Below, piece after piece: positions 32,785 to 46,534 of a DNA stretch of 64,000 bases. Position numbers and translations under genes: made by a program. Each line of letters starts with the position of its first letter. Positions within the stretch are counted from its first letter, which is position 1. The stretch covers positions 10,803,694 through 10,867,693 of the forward strand of contig CM067348.1 of the NCBI GenBank assembly GCA_034190875.2. Reading direction: 5' to 3'. This stretch comes from Urechis unicinctus. Lineage: Eukaryota > Annelida > Polychaeta > Xenopneusta > Urechidae. The notes beneath the pieces were generated by a model. It was not told where the DNA came from and did no database searches. It saw nothing but the letters and a program-made list of their open reading frames with translations.

Positions 32785-33090
32785 AAGCAGGTTCCCGTGG
32801 CGTAGTTGTAAACTGCGTCGCCTTTCAACCCACAGGTTGTGGGTTAGATAACAAGGTGTGAAAACCTGGCCGAGTTTCCTTGCGTCGGATGATCATGTTA
32901 AATAGCGGTCCCATCTCTGAAAGGACCCGATAGCTCAAAAGAACCGTACAGCCCGGCCTTTACAACGAGTTTGGGCCAAGTGGGCGCTGTCCAAGCTTCA
33001 CAATTATCCTCAAACATCACCGTCGCGATATCACCTCGTTGTTGAAAGTGACGTTAAACCCCAATATTACCATTACTTTCATTAAAACAA
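32785..33090 (+). mobile_element. tRNA-derived SINE
   Basis: The head 'cccgtggcgtagttgtaaac' followed by 'caggttgtgggttagataac' resembles pol III A and B boxes of a tRNA. The body of about 200 bp ends in 'gttgaaagtgacgttaaacc', a tail type I associate with mollusc SINEs. A related 'tgtagcgttaaacac' tail occurs near 38635. The tRNA-like head is degenerate and is not a tRNA gene. Confidence 0.55.
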
Positions 33091-34279
33091 ATCTTAGTTT
33101 ATAAACTCGTGCAGCTTTCTAAGGTTGCAAGGTGGTTTTACCACCTCAACCATATTCATTAAACGTTTTGACAACAGCATCGGGAGCACACTTTACTTTT
33201 AGCATCAACTCAGGATGGCTGTTCATGCCTAATGTTTCCAGTGAAAAGCCCCTGCTTCGATATCAACACGAATATTAATGTTTTAAAAACATATGCGCAA
33301 ACAGTCGTTCGTAATCTATTGCCAGTTCGTTATTTTTGAAAACAACATCTCTTTCACCGCAATGTTTTCTCTCCATAAAACATTCTGTGACCAGGCGGCG
33401 ACACTCGTTTAAACGAGATTAGAGTGGTTTGCGGGATATTGGTTGCTGTTGGGAGTACTTGAATACAAAGGAAAACTGTATTCACTCTTCTATGATTGAA
33501 CTGAAGGGAAGCAGTCTCCGAGCCAATAAGTCTACTTTTTCGCGCTCAGCGTTTCTGTAATGAGTGCCCCCTCTGCAAAATAATTGTGAATCGTGCCATG
33601 TCACAAAAACGACATGGATTTTTTATTGCGATAAACTTTCCTATTGACGCGTCACAATGACGTGAAATAACCCAGTACCACGCTAATTCTAACCGACTGT
33701 CCAACAACAAACTCGACAAGAATAGGAAGAAAATGTTTGCGTGGTTTATTTATCAGGACGACAATTAAGTGAGTGAAGCTTCAATAAAAGTTTCATTGGT
33801 TGGACGTAATCATGACTCGTGGACGATCATTACAAAAGCCGTCACACTACTCGGAGTTTGTGGAATACGTGCGATTGAAACCTAAGACCAATGGTTGTGG
33901 CTATATTGTAGTCTAATGCACTGCATGATTGACCTAGGGTGAGTAATGAATTACTTCACAGCAATGATTACGGCTGATTTTTTTCGTTTTGATGCACGGT
34001 AAGTAAAAGCAAGCCATAAACTATAGTATAGGTCAATGACGTAATTAGAATAGTCAGTGTTAGTCGCATGCAGCATTGAGCTGGCCGATTATTGTATGGG
34101 CGACTTAAATGACAATTTGTCATCAATACGACCTATATTCCTAATTAGACAATATTGCTTGAATGTGAGAATGTCAATAGTAATTGACCCCATATCATAC
34201 AAACGTTTGACAGGGATTTGTGTCTTATGATCAACAGACAGAAAACAGCCCTTGTTCCACCTTAATCTTCCCGCTGGCA
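33091..34279. other. No gene recognised
   Basis: Short frames only; no repeats or splice-bounded exons recognised. The 3' end of the ankyrin gene lies just to the right. Confidence 0.5.
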
Positions 34280-37200
34280 TCAAGCGAGACCAGCTTCATA
34301 TGTCCCATGATCAACAGACTTACCATGGCGTCGTTTCCGGTTGACAAGCAGCTGTTCATTGGTCGGTATGGAAGCATTGCAGTCTGCTGTGGATTGGTCA
34401 GATAACAGTTTGGTGATGGCCTTGGTCAGACTCAAATCCTGCGCTGTTCTCCCGTCCCCGTCAACACTTGCTGTGTCAGCATTTAACCCCAATAGGGTGC
34501 TGACACCAGTTCTTTTCTTCTTACACACAGCTACGTGAAGTGGAGTCCTGCCGCGCTCTCCCGGGAAGTTAACGTTGCCCCCAGCCTCGACAAGTGTCTT
34601 CATCAAGCCATGTCGACCACGCTGAGCGGCCACGTGTAGAGGTGTGTTGCCTTTCCGGTCAGTAGCATTCACATCGCTACCTCTACCAATCAGCTCCTTC
34701 ACCATGTCCAGACTGCCATGGCGTACAGCCTGATGTCCTTCAGCCAGCCAGCCTTGGCGTTGACGTCAGCCCCGGCCTCTACCAGTAGGCCAACAAGCTG
34801 TACACAGTCTGACCGGATAGCGTCATGCATCGTTATCGCGGGATGAAGTGTTATCATGGCTCCATATTGCAGAAGCAACTTCATGGTGGCAGCATTGCGC
34901 TCCAGTACAGCCAGGTGGAATGGAGTCTTCTTGTTATTGTTTACATCCTGGAGACGGGCCCCGTGTTTCAACAGCAACTCGGCTACATCTTCACTGTTCC
35001 AGAGCACAGCGTTATGTAATAATGTGTTACCGTACTTATCGGTGATATTCACTTCTCCACCTCGCTCTATAATACAGTTCATCACCTCCGTCCAGCCACG
35101 CTTTGCTGCTTCATGTAGCGGTGTCTGACCCGAGCTGTTACTGGTGTCCACTTTACATTCTCGGTCCAACAACCAAGTCAGCGCTTCTCTCTTCCCATTC
35201 AATGCTGCCAGGAGAAGTGGTGTGTCACCGTTCTTATCGGTGGCATTTATATCTCCACCATGCTCTACAATACAGTTCATCACCTCCGTCCAGCCACTCC
35301 ATGCTGCTTTATGTAGCGGTGTCTGACCCGAGCTGTTACTGGTGTCCACTTTACATTCTCGGTCCAACAACCAAGTCACCGCTTCTCTCTTCCCATTCAA
35401 TGCTGCCAGGTGAAGTGGTGTGTCACCGTTCTTATCGGTGGAATTTATATCTCCACCTTGCTCGACAATACAGTTCATCACCTCCGTCCAGCCACGCTTT
35501 GCTGCGCTATGTAGCGGTGTCTGACCTGAGCTATTCCTGGTGTCCACCTCACATCTTCGGTCCAACAACAAAGTCACCGCTTCTCTCTTCCCATTCAATG
35601 CTGCCAGGTGAAGTGGTGTGATACCGTTCTTATTGGTGGAATTTATATCTCCACCCCTCTCCACAATACAGTTCATCACGTCCATCCAGCCTCTCCATGC
35701 TGCTTCATGTAGCGGTGTCTGACCCGAGCAGCTACTGGTGTCCACTTTACATTCTCGGTCCAACAACCAAGTCACCGCTTCTCTCTTCCCATTCATTGCT
35801 GCCAGGAGAAGTGGTGTGTCACCGTTCTTATTGGTGGAATTTATATCTCCACCCCTCTCCACAATACAGTTCATCACGTCCATCCAGCCTCTCCATGCTG
35901 CTTCATGTAGCGGTGTCTGACCCGAGCAGCTACTGGTGTCCACTTTACATTCTCGGTCCAACAACCAAGTCACCGCTTCTCTCTTCCCATTCATTGCTGC
36001 CAGGAGAAGTGGTGTGTCACCGTTCTTATTGGTGGAATTTATATCTCCACCCCTCTCCACAATACAGTTCATCACGTCCATCCAGCCTCTCCATGCTGCT
36101 TCATGTAGCGGTGTCTGACCCGAGTTGTTCCTGGTGTCCACCTCACATCTTCGGTCGAACAACCAAGTCACCGCTTCTCTATTCCCATTCAATGCTGCCA
36201 GGTGAAGTGGTGTGTCACCGTTATTATCGGTGGAATTTATATCTCCACCTTGCTCGACAATACAGTTCATCACCTCCGTCCAGCCACGCTTTGCTGCATT
36301 ATGTAGCGGTGTCTGACCCCAGCTGTTACTGGTGTCCACTTTACATTCTCGGTCCAACAACCAAGTCACCGCTTCTCTCTTCCCATTCAATGCTGCCAGG
36401 TGAAGTGGTGTGTCACCGTTCTTATCGGTGGAATTTATATCCCCACCTTGCTCTACAATACAGTTCATCACCTCCGTCCAGCCACTCCATGCTGCTTTAT
36501 GTAGCGGTGTCTGACCCGAGCTATGCCTGGTGTCCACTTTGCATTCTCGGTCCAACAACCAAGTCACCGCTTCTCTCTTCCCATTCAATGCTGCCAGGTG
36601 AAGTGGTGTGTCACCGTTCTTATCGGTGGAATTTATATCTCCACCCCTCTCCACAATACAGTTCATCACGTCCGTCCAGCCACTCCATGCTGCTTTATGT
36701 AGCGGTGTCTGACCCGAGCTGTCCCTGGTGTCCACTTTACATTCTCGGTCCAACAACCAAGTCACCGCTTCTCTCTTCCCATTCAATGCTGCCAGGTGAA
36801 GTGGTGTGTCACCGTTCTTATCGGTGGAATTTATATCTCCACCTTGCTCGACAATACAGTTCATCACCTCCGTCCAGCCACTCCATGCTGCTTTATGTAG
36901 CGGTGTCTGACCCGAGCTGTTCCTGGTGTCCACCTTACATCTTCGTTCCAACAACCAAGTCACCGCTTCTCTCTTCCCATTCAATGCTGCCAGGTGAAGT
37001 GGTGTGTCACCGTTCTTATCGGTGGAATTTATATCTCCACCTTGCTCGACAATACAGTTCATCACCTCCGTCCAGCCACTCAATGCTGCTTTATGTAGCG
37101 GTGTCTGACCCGAGCTGTTCCTGGTGTCCACCTTACATCTTCGGTCCAACAACCAAGTCACCGCTTCTCTCTTCCCATTCAATGCTGCCAGGTGAAGTGG

Positions 37201-37849
37201 TGTGTCACCGTTCTTATCGGTGGAATTTATATCTCCACCCCTCTCGACAATACAGTTCATCACCTCCGTCCAGCCACTCCATGCTGCTTCATGTAGCGGT
37301 GTCTCACCCGAGCTGTTCCTGGTGTCCATTGTATCTAACAACTTACACCCCCGGTCTATTCAAAATAACCAGGTGAATTGCTTCTCTCTTATCCATTATG
37401 ATGCTGCCTCATGTAGTGGTGGGTCACCGTAATTATCTTTCACATTGGTCCATATCTCCACTTCTCCCTACGATACGGTTCATCACCTCCGTCCAGCCAC
37501 GCTTTGCTGCTTCATGTAGCGGTGTCCTCCCCAAGCTGTTCCTGGTTTTTACCTCACATCCTCGGTCTAACAACCAAGTCACTGCTTCTCTCATCCAATT
37601 GATAGCTGCCCCTTGTAGTGGCGTGTCGCCGTATTCATCACACACGTTGATGTCGCCACCCTTCTCAAGCAATAACTCCATCATGCTGATGTCTCCGCGC
37701 CTCGCTGCTGCATGCAGAAGTGTACTCTTACACCCGACGCCCACTCTCTGATCGACAGGTACCCCGTCGTCCAGGAGTCGCCTTACGTCACCCACGTCAC
37801 CTGACTTCACGGCGTCATACAGAGCCTTGTTCTTTTTTTCCTCTGACAT
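34280..37849 (-). pseudogene. Large ankyrin-repeat protein, copy II (about 27 repeats, frame breaks)
   Basis: Starts at ATG 37849 ('MSEEKKNKALYDAV') after an acceptor (tgttacag). Four N-terminal ankyrin repeats, 22 repeats as eleven 66-residue double units (198 bp each), a few diverged repeats ('KKTPFHLAVLERNAATMK'), then a C-terminal part ending 'TYEAGLA' at 34280. Consensus TPLH-x-AA and V-x-x-LL are clear throughout. Three breaks interrupt the frame: about 37450, about 37370, and about 34740 at a (GGCT)3 tract, after which the next frame resumes with 'EGHQAVRHGSLDMVKEL'. The longest uninterrupted part is 880 codons (34699-37341). With only three small lesions, sequencing error in the repeats is a real alternative to a pseudogene. 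Ankyrin arrays of this length act as binding scaffolds; nothing identifies a partner. Confidence 0.8.
35045..37330. repeat. 198-bp tandem array inside the ankyrin gene
   Basis: Eleven direct 198-bp units in coding sequence. Two neighbouring units at about 35640-35837 and 35838-36035 appear identical, indicating recent unequal exchange or gene conversion. Confidence 0.9.
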
Positions 37850-38149
37850 GCTGCTCTGTAACACGACATGCATAGATTTTTTGACATAGTAACGAGTAAA
37901 GAGTAACGCGTATTGTGTGTACGTTATATATCATGATAAATCATTTTTAATGGAAATTTGTGTACCATTTATTGATCCATTGTCATATTGAATTTATTTT
38001 GTCCTCATTGGTCTGCATTCAGGGAAAAGAAAACCAAACGCTGAAGTAGTGAATGTAGTGGGCATATGCTAGCTAGTAGTGGCATAAGCTAGAAGTAGTG
38101 GCGTAAGCTAGAAGTAATGGCGTAAGAACATTACACATGTTCTTCCGCT

Positions 38150-38345
38150 TTTATTCCCCATGGGGACACGGCCGCTAGTCGTTAGGTATCGCTGTCCGTC
38201 TGCCAGTTCATATTTCACCATAGGGACACGGCGCTAGTCGCTAGGCGTCACTGCCTGTCTGTCAGTTCATATTTCACCATAGGGACACGGCCGCTAGTCG
38301 CTAGGTATCGCTGCCTGTCTGACAGTTTATATTTCCCCACCAGTG
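38150..38345. repeat. Minisatellite, 60-bp unit, about 3 copies
   Basis: Same family as 10545-10757 ('gggacacggccgctagtcgc'). The region 37900-38345 parallels 10380-10757, after which copies I and II diverge. Confidence 0.85.
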
Positions 38346-38780
38346 TATGTATTCTATAGGTGACAGGGTCTTTGTGAACCGTGATTCACATATTTACAGC
38401 ATTGAAGACATAAGGGCTGAATGGAATACTTTTCTTTCAGACAAATGGGTAATCCACATTTCGAGTGTTGAAAGCAGCATTGCATTGAGTCGCTTTATAG
38501 ATTAATTGCATCAGCAACGGATCCTGAAATATTTCTCTCTTTTTTAGCATTTATCCCAGAAGGCGGCTGCTCAATCAGGTCAATCTCATATTCATACTTA
38601 CACCACCTCTGTAGGCGCCATATAACACAGTAGTGTTGGTGTAGCGTTAAACACTACATTTACTTACTGAAGCAATAGTTCTGTTACAGGTTCAAAATTG
38701 CCTGATTTGATTGAGAACCAAATCTTTTCAAATACGAGCTATTCGATCTCAATTTCAAAAGTCGACCATGCTCGTGACAT

Positions 38781-38906
<126 letters not shown>

Positions 38907-39779
38907 ATCCAAGAACATTCGCGCAGCATCCACAGCTTGATAATTAACGCAACATATCGACACACAACGTAATGACCCCAACGAGCCATAGCTTGTCGCC
39001 ATTATAATAACCTCTGTATCGCTGTTCGTGATAGTACAATTAACGTTGTACGATGCTTCATTGTCTCGCTTTTCACCGTTTATGCAAATACTTTTGCTTT
39101 TCAATACCAGATGGCTGCAGTAGATTGCTAGTATACAAGCTTCTGATGGCAACTAAAGCATGAGACCGCTTATATGACGGTAATGTCCATTAGCGTAAGG
39201 CAGCGCAACCAACCTAGATATCCATCCGCAGGATGCTTTTCCTTAAATACCAGCAGGCGTACCCTAGTGACTGAATTTGTCACGCCTTGTTCTCACATCT
39301 TTTAAGTGTTTATGTACATCTTTGTCAGGGTTAACATCATAGAGGTCCCATAGTCCAATAGCTTTAGTTACGCTATGATTATGCTCGGAGTATCTTTGAA
39401 TAAATCCAGAAATAAAAACCCACTTTTGTTGCTCAAAGTTTATGCCCAAAAATTTTTTCCCCTTTAATGTGTCACAAGTCCTCTAGCTGGTCATAATAGT
39501 GAAAAATCCAACTGATGTAGCATCCCGCTAACTACACCTCCGTTACACATGTCCCAGAGTCACCGTAGGGGGTCAAGCTTGTCAGAGGGGGAAGTTTAGA
39601 ATCGGCCTTCAAGCAGGAACCACCTCTCCTCTCGAGTGCTGGCCTGTGGAATGGAAACGTCACCAACACTGTAGCACTGATTTGAGGTTAATTACAGTGT
39701 AACTGCTGTGGCGCATGATTGGAAGGTAACTTACTGCTCTAATGCAAAGACAGGCGTTTAATCGTGACAAACGGTTTTC

Positions 39780-40565
39780 TTGCTCATTAGCTCAACAATA
39801 CCCTTGCTTTCCTTATTAACATGATATACATGTTAGACTTTGCTCTTTAACTCAACATACAAGTTAGCCCCGCACTAACTTTGGTCTTTAACACGACATA
39901 CACAGTAGCCCTGCCCTGACTTTGGTCTTAAACACGACATACCATTGGCCCCGCCCTGACTTTGCTTTTTAACACGAAATACACGTTAGCCCCGCCCTTG
40001 CCTTGCTCTTTAACACGACAAACATGCTCTGTAACATGTCATAGGCCTTAGCCTCGCCCCGACCTTGCTCTTTAAGAACATATACTCGTTAACCCCGCCC
40101 TGACAATGCTTGACTAGCATGCTACCATGACATCCTCGTAAGCACAGTCGTGATCATGCTCTGCATTAAAGCATACTCATTAGCCCGGCCTTGACATACA
40201 CGTTCGCCCCTCCCTGATAATTATCTGTAACACAACATAGATGTTTAAAATCACATACACGCTAGCCCCGCCTGGCCATGCTGTTTAACATAACTTACTA
40301 GTTAGTCCAGTCCTGATCTTGCTCTGCAACATGATATAGGCGTTAGCCCGGCACTGACCATGCTCTCTAACATGATATAGGCGTTAGCCCGGCACTGACC
40401 ATGCTCTCTAACATGATATAGGCGTTAGCCCGGCTCTGACCATGCTCTGTAACATGATAAAGGCGTTAGCCCGGCTCTGACCATGCTCTGTAATACGATA
40501 TAGGCGTTAGCCCGGCACTGACCATGCTCTGTAACATAAGATACACGCTAGCCCCGGTCTGGAGC
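39780..40565. repeat. Degenerate minisatellite, about 50-bp unit
   Basis: Repeats built on 'gttagccccgccctgacctt' and 'gctctgtaacatgacataca'. The most regular copies (47 bp) are at 40330-40540. The same family recurs at 42760-43630. Confidence 0.85.
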
Positions 40566-41280
40566 GTATGTAATACGTCCTGTTTGCTATGAAAGGCCCC
40601 AGTGAAGTCTTACCCGCGCACTGGAATGAAAGGCATTTGCTGAGCTGTGTATTGGAACGCCAAAGCTTAGTCTAAGACTTGACATGAAGCGCCTTTGGTG
40701 AGTCGCACGCACACATGCGATGAAGTGCCTGAGCACAGAAGTATCAAGTCACACGTGAAGCTCAGTACAGCCACGTGATTGGACTACTAAGCAGAGACTC
40801 GACACTACATAATCACTGAAAAGTTCCGGTTCTCAGTAAAAGCATAGCAGTATCCGTAGCGGTCATAACGTATATCGCGATTTGTGTGTATAAGAATGGA
40901 TTTGTCATAACGCTGAGGAAATAGTGGCATGGATCAAATGGATCAAAAGCCTTTCTACTCCTTTACTGATATTCACGCTTCTAAAGGATTCTTACATGCA
41001 ATCATTTGTCAATTACCGTCGAGTAAACTTCTGCCGTACTCCCCCCACCCAAACTCCCACCAATCCAATCCGCAGTCAAACAAAAAGAGCGAATAAAAAG
41101 AAATAATCGACGTAACATGTGATGGAACCGCTGGTTCTGAAACAAGCTCGTCGTTGAACCCGATCGAACCGAGCCATAAAGCAAACATTGACTGTACAAA
41201 CGCCAATACCCCAATTCTTTCTTGTGACACGAAATGTTGATCTAAGTCGTGGTAAACACTGTGTTGTGTTTCACCCACCT
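40566..41280. other. No gene recognised
   Basis: Short frames only. 'gcatgattggaaggtaac'-type blocks near 39.6, 42.6 and 46.2 kb suggest an older, diverged tandem duplication across 39.5-46.3 kb. Confidence 0.35.
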
Positions 41281-41285
41281 GACGG

Positions 41286-41475
41286 GAGCCTCCAGGAGGT
41301 AAATCCATTCTTCTCTCCGGTTTCCGAGTGGAATCCTGTACAACCTGGATAGAGTATCAAAGCTCTCTGCTTCTTGGAAATGATTTGATTTTGACCAAGG
41401 TATTTCTGATATCTTAAATTTCCGAATGATGATATCATACGACCCCGATGGTAATACCTGTGTGACGCCAGCTGA
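41286..41475 (-). CDS. Possible single exon, unidentified
   Basis: A minus-strand open segment between an acceptor (ccttatcag) near 41472 and a donor (GTCAG|GTGGGT) near 41280. It encodes sequence of ordinary composition such as 'IIRKFKISEIPWSK' and 'LSRLYRIPLGNRREEWIY'. No family recognised and no neighbouring exon was found, so it may be a relic of a gene or transposon. Confidence 0.25.
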
Positions 41476-42759
41476 TAAGGTGAGTCCAACGAACAACTTT
41501 ATACATTCACAATATACACAGGTGAAGTGTTTTTTTACCAGCAGTGACCAAATCTGTTGTTATCAATGATCGCGTGTCTTTAATCTATTCTGCCCTGATC
41601 GGTGACCTCGACATCAAAACACTTGATCGCGATATCATCTTCGTAAGCCCGGCCGTGTAACGGTCGTACAAAGTTTTCCATAATCTGTCATATAAAAATA
41701 ACTTAAAATTGAAAGCTTATTCCTTATTTAATAATGCACGGTATGAATAAAAGGCGGAGTAATACACGCTTACTTATGCACAACAAGTTGCCTAATTCGC
41801 CATGTGCAGCTCTTCTACACAGGATAAATTGGGTTTTATCTGTTAGGCGAAGCAAATTAACAATTTCGGTTCTCATAAGCGCGCGCTCCACTTTTAAGTC
41901 CCGCCCCATCGTAAGAACTGTTTGCACTTTACAGATTCCATATCATTATTAATAAAATATCAATTGCAATTATTAAATCATTTATAGATGTATTTGCATA
42001 TCGAATTTCTATTGTCCTCACTTGTCTGCATTCAGGGCGAAGTAAATTATTTCTCTGGTAAGTTTTGGCGTTGGCTAAAAGTAGTGGTACACATGTTTTT
42101 CCATTTGTATTTCCTACAACATTGTGTGTCCCTGATGGCTGAAGTTATCACGTATGGTCCTCGCTCTCTGTGCAAGCATCATACATTTCCCACAGACCAA
42201 ACGCTTTACTTACGATACGATTTTGCTCTGAATATCCTGTCGTAGGTTTTGGATTAATCCAGGAACAAAAAAATATAGCTTCACGATTGTTATCCTGGCA
42301 TAATCAATCAACAGACGACAGGACACAATACGTCCCCAGCAGCCGCGGCCACGCTTGTCCCCGCTTCTTCACGGTCACGTGGCTACCACTGTTCCTGTTG
42401 CTTGCATCGCAGCGAGTCATAAAGCTTCGACACGAAATATCTATATAATTGTCGCTTATTATAATCCGTTATTTTTTGTAGATTGTTTAGTCTCATAATC
42501 CACTAATTGTAGATCTAAAACAATGGAAGTCGTATATTTTATGATCTCACATTACGTGACACACTCATCCGAATCTTTTCGGTCCACGAACTGCATTTGT
42601 TCTCTGGGCGCATACGCTAGCTTGTGGAATGGAAATATTGATTTGAGGTCACTTGTTGTACTACTGATAGGGGCGCATGATTGGTTGGTATATGAATGAT
42701 TCACACTCAGTTTGGATGATAAGATACACATCTCTTGTCATCATTATCACAGCCTCGTC

Positions 42760-43635
42760 CAGCCCATGTCCCATAACACGAAACATACATTAGCTACGAC
42801 GTGACCATGCTACAAAACGTGACAAAGACGTAGGCCCTTACCATGCTCTATAAAATGACATACACGTTAGTCCATCCCTGATCATGTTCTGCATCAAAAT
42901 ATACACTCTAGCGCCGCCCTGTCCATGCTACATAACACAAAATACGCGCCCTGACCATTCCCTTACATGCAAATGCGTTATGTTCGGTACAATGCTCTTA
43001 AACATAACATACTCGTTAGCCTGACCATGCACAGTTACATGTCACGCAAATAAGCCCATCATTGGCCATGCTCTGTAACATGGTATGGACGCTGTCCTTG
43101 CCCTGATCTTGCCATTTAGCATGACATACATGCTAGCCCTGCCTTGACCTTGTTCTGCTGCATGACATACACACTAGTCCCGCCCTCACTATGCTCTCTA
43201 AGAGGCCATACACGTTATTCCCTCCCTGGTCATTCTCTGTAACATGACATGAACCTTAGCCCTGCCCTGACCATGTATATAACACGACATACACATTAAT
43301 CCCGCCCTGTTGTGAAACATGACATACACATTAGCCCTGACCATGTTCAGGTACATAACATATAAGTTAGACTCGCCCAGAACTTGCTGTATATACTCGT
43401 TAGCCCTGCCTTCATGATACTCTGAAACATGACATAGACGATACCTTCTCCCTGACCATGCTCTGTTACATGACATTGGCGTGAGCCCCGCCCGGATCAT
43501 GCTCTGTAACACGACATAGATATTGGCCCACCCCCAACTTTGCTCTGTTACATGACAAACACATTAGCCCAGCCCTGACAATGCGCTGTGACACGAAATA
43601 CACGTTAGTCCCGCCCCGACTTGCTCTGTAGAACT
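42760..43635. repeat. Degenerate minisatellite, about 50-bp unit
   Basis: Same family as 39780-40565 ('catgctctgtaacatgacat' with 'acgttagccccgccctgacc'). Confidence 0.85.
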
Positions 43636-43734
43636 GGAACCAGTTCACGGGTTAAACTATATTCTCCTATCAGTTAGCTGCTGACTTCATTGGTAACGTA
43701 CGATTAATCAGCTGGTGTCTCTCGTGTTGATGTT

Positions 43735-44045
43735 CAAAAAGGGTTTAAAAGAAGTGGCTTTCGAAATGGTCATTGTTTATCAATTGGTAACTAAGGGGAT
43801 TGCCAAATGGACATTGTTCATCCACTGGTCACTTAGGGCTTTCCGAATGGACATTGTTTATCCACTGGTAACTAAGGGGCTTTCCAAACAGACATTGCTT
43901 ATCCACTGGTCACTAAGGGGCTTTCCAAATGGACATTGTTTTTCCATTAGTAATTGAGGGGCATTCCAAATGGACTTTATTTATCCACTGGTAGGTAACA
44001 GGCATTCCAAATGGACATTGTTTATCCACTGGTAACTAAGCCTGA
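43735..44045. repeat. Minisatellite, about 44-bp unit, seven copies
   Basis: Repeats of 'ccactggtaactaaggggct' plus 'ttccaaatggacattgttta'. A further copy sits at 44755-44800. Confidence 0.9.
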
Positions 44046-44689
44046 CCAGCAGCGACCATCTTACTGTAACGTTCTGTTATAAAACTCACACGATGAACAA
44101 AATGAGGCGTACTACAGGGAATTTTGCACTTGATACCTGTTTATCCACCCATCAGTCGGGAGAAGTGTACGACGAAAAAAACGACGACGCGACAGAAATG
44201 GGCCTTATCTCACTTTTCATCGTTTTCTTCCTGGGCAATATTTCAAACCAAACTTTTAAAACACGCTTATCATTCAATATTTTTGGTTGGCCATTGTGGC
44301 CAACACATAATGGAGACGTTGATAGTAGCCCCCTCACTGGTACGTGTTGTCACAATTTGCACCATTTATGGACATAAAGACTCCTTGTTTACATACTACG
44401 CCGTGTGTGAGACGTTTTGAATTCGCCGTAACTCCAAGTCAAAAGGTTAATGCAAGCAGTTGCAAAGCCAGATAAAGATTGTTACCCAGAAGACTCATTT
44501 TTTATCATTTAAGGACATACTAAAGACTCCTTGTGTACCTACGCCGTGTGTGTACATGAGCAAAACGACCGTAGATTGTTCCGCTGTGAGACCCCGCAGC
44601 GACCCAAACCTTGGTACGACCATCGTGACTAGACACTTAATAATTATAATATGTATAATCTAGTGACAGTAAGTCTTCTCTGCCTGTTA

Positions 44690-46040
44690 ATTGTGGTAAT
44701 TCACTTACCCACTCAGTTACAAACCCATTCACTCACCCACCACCAAGTCAATCACTGGTAATTAAGGGGCTTTCCAAATGGACATTGTTTAGCCACTGGA
44801 AACTAAGGGCTGGCACACAGGCTGACAATCAGCGACCAGTTGGGAATATTCTCTGAATGTAACTCAATAAACTTTATGTAACAAGGAACACACATAGAAA
44901 AAAGTAGAAGAGGACTCTGCCCTTATTATCCACGATTAGTCGGGAGAAGCGTACAAAAATTCAAGCTAGCGGTGAAAAACCCGTTATCTATGGATAATCG
45001 TTTCTTCTATGAGATCACACTAGACACGCTTTGCACAATCTCTCACATAAAAACTTACTCCTGACTTAGTGATTCAACTCACTCACTCAGTCTGGGCACA
45101 CTCGATCGCTAGCACAATCTCTAACCCACCCACTTACTCTCTGCCAGGTAGTCATTCACTCACTCACTCAGTCTGTCACACTCTCGCTAGCACAATCTCA
45201 CTCTCCTAGCACACCCACCACCCCACTTACTCACTTAGTCATTCACTCACTCACTCAGTCTGTCACACTCTCGCTAGCACAATCTCTCACCCACCCTTAG
45301 TCATTCACTCACTTAGTCATTCACAATCACTCACTCAGTCTGTCACACTCTCGCTAGCACAATCTCTCTCACCCACCCACTTACTCACTTCAGTCATTCA
45401 CTCACTCACTCAGTCTGTCACACTCTCAGTCTGTCACACTCTCGCTAGCACAATCTCTCACCCACTCACTCCCCATCCACCTATTCACCTGCTCCTTCAC
45501 TCACTCGCTTGATCGTTCACTCTATTACCTAATCACCCACTTGTTTGCCAACTTATTTATACGTTTAACTATTATCCCGAGCAATTTATTCACTATTATA
45601 TGCCGTCAATAATTCATTCATTCCGACAATATCCAGTTCCTTCAAATATTTAATCACTCACTCTTCAGCTCTTTCACCAATTGGCTAACTCATTCACTAA
45701 CTCGTCCACTCTTTAACGCCTCTTTTCCGCACTCGTTCACTCACTAATTCAGTCGCACACTCACACACTTGTTAGATCACACCTTCATTCTTTTATACGT
45801 TTAATCGCTCACACTCACGTCCGCGCTCATTCACTGACTCATCCACCCACTCACACACACACCCAGTCTGTCACTCACCTGAGCTAGCTACTCACTCACC
45901 CAGCCACTCACTCACCCACCCAGGCTGTCACTCACCCACCAAATATGTAACTCATCGAGCCAGTCACTCACCCACCCACCGACCAAGTCTGCCACTTAAT
46001 CGCCCAGTTTGTCACTCACCCCATCAATCCCTCACTCATG
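44690..46040. repeat. Simple-sequence region rich in CACTCA
   Basis: Tandem 'cactcactcagtctgtcaca' and 'ctctcgctagcacaatctct' units (clearest at 45170-45450), grading into looser CACTCACC repeats. Confidence 0.85.
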
Positions 46041-46534
46041 GAATTTATTCATGATCACGTGGCCACCTCTCTTCTTGTCACTTGTATAGAACCGAGTCAT
46101 AAAGCTTCCTCACGCCATCTATAATGGAAATGCCTCGATAGCTGTCGCACATGTTGATTGATCATTATATTTTGACACATTCAGATCTGTTTGCGCAGTG
46201 CTGTAGTTGTAGCCGGTCCAAAAACTGCATGTGCTTACGGGACCCGATGTAGCACTGATATGAGCTCACTTCATTGGAAATGATCTTTTGATAGTTGTGA
46301 TCTTACAAGGATCAAACTGTGATTATTTGACGTTGGATTAGTAATTATCACGACAGCCTCGATCTGGAAGTAAGCATGATATTGACAGGATCAAATGGAG
46401 ATTATTACGCATGGAATTATTTAGTTCATGAAAAGAAAACAAATCAGCAGATTGTCTTTTGACCAGATTGCTCACAAACTCAATCAAGGTGCGGAGTCAA
46501 TCAAGCCGGGAGCACTGCCTTTGTCTGCGATCAG

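Noticed and set aside
32785..32860. Possible tRNA gene
   Set aside because: A and B box-like segments are present but no cloverleaf with matching acceptor stem is seen; the sequence continues as a SINE.
35697..37376. 559-codon open frame on the plus strand
   Set aside because: It is antisense to the ankyrin array. A 198-bp period divisible by three keeps any stop-free antisense frame open, and the translation has no recognised fold.
39264..39449. Minus-strand 61-codon frame
   Set aside because: Normal composition but no splice sites, homologue or neighbours to support it.
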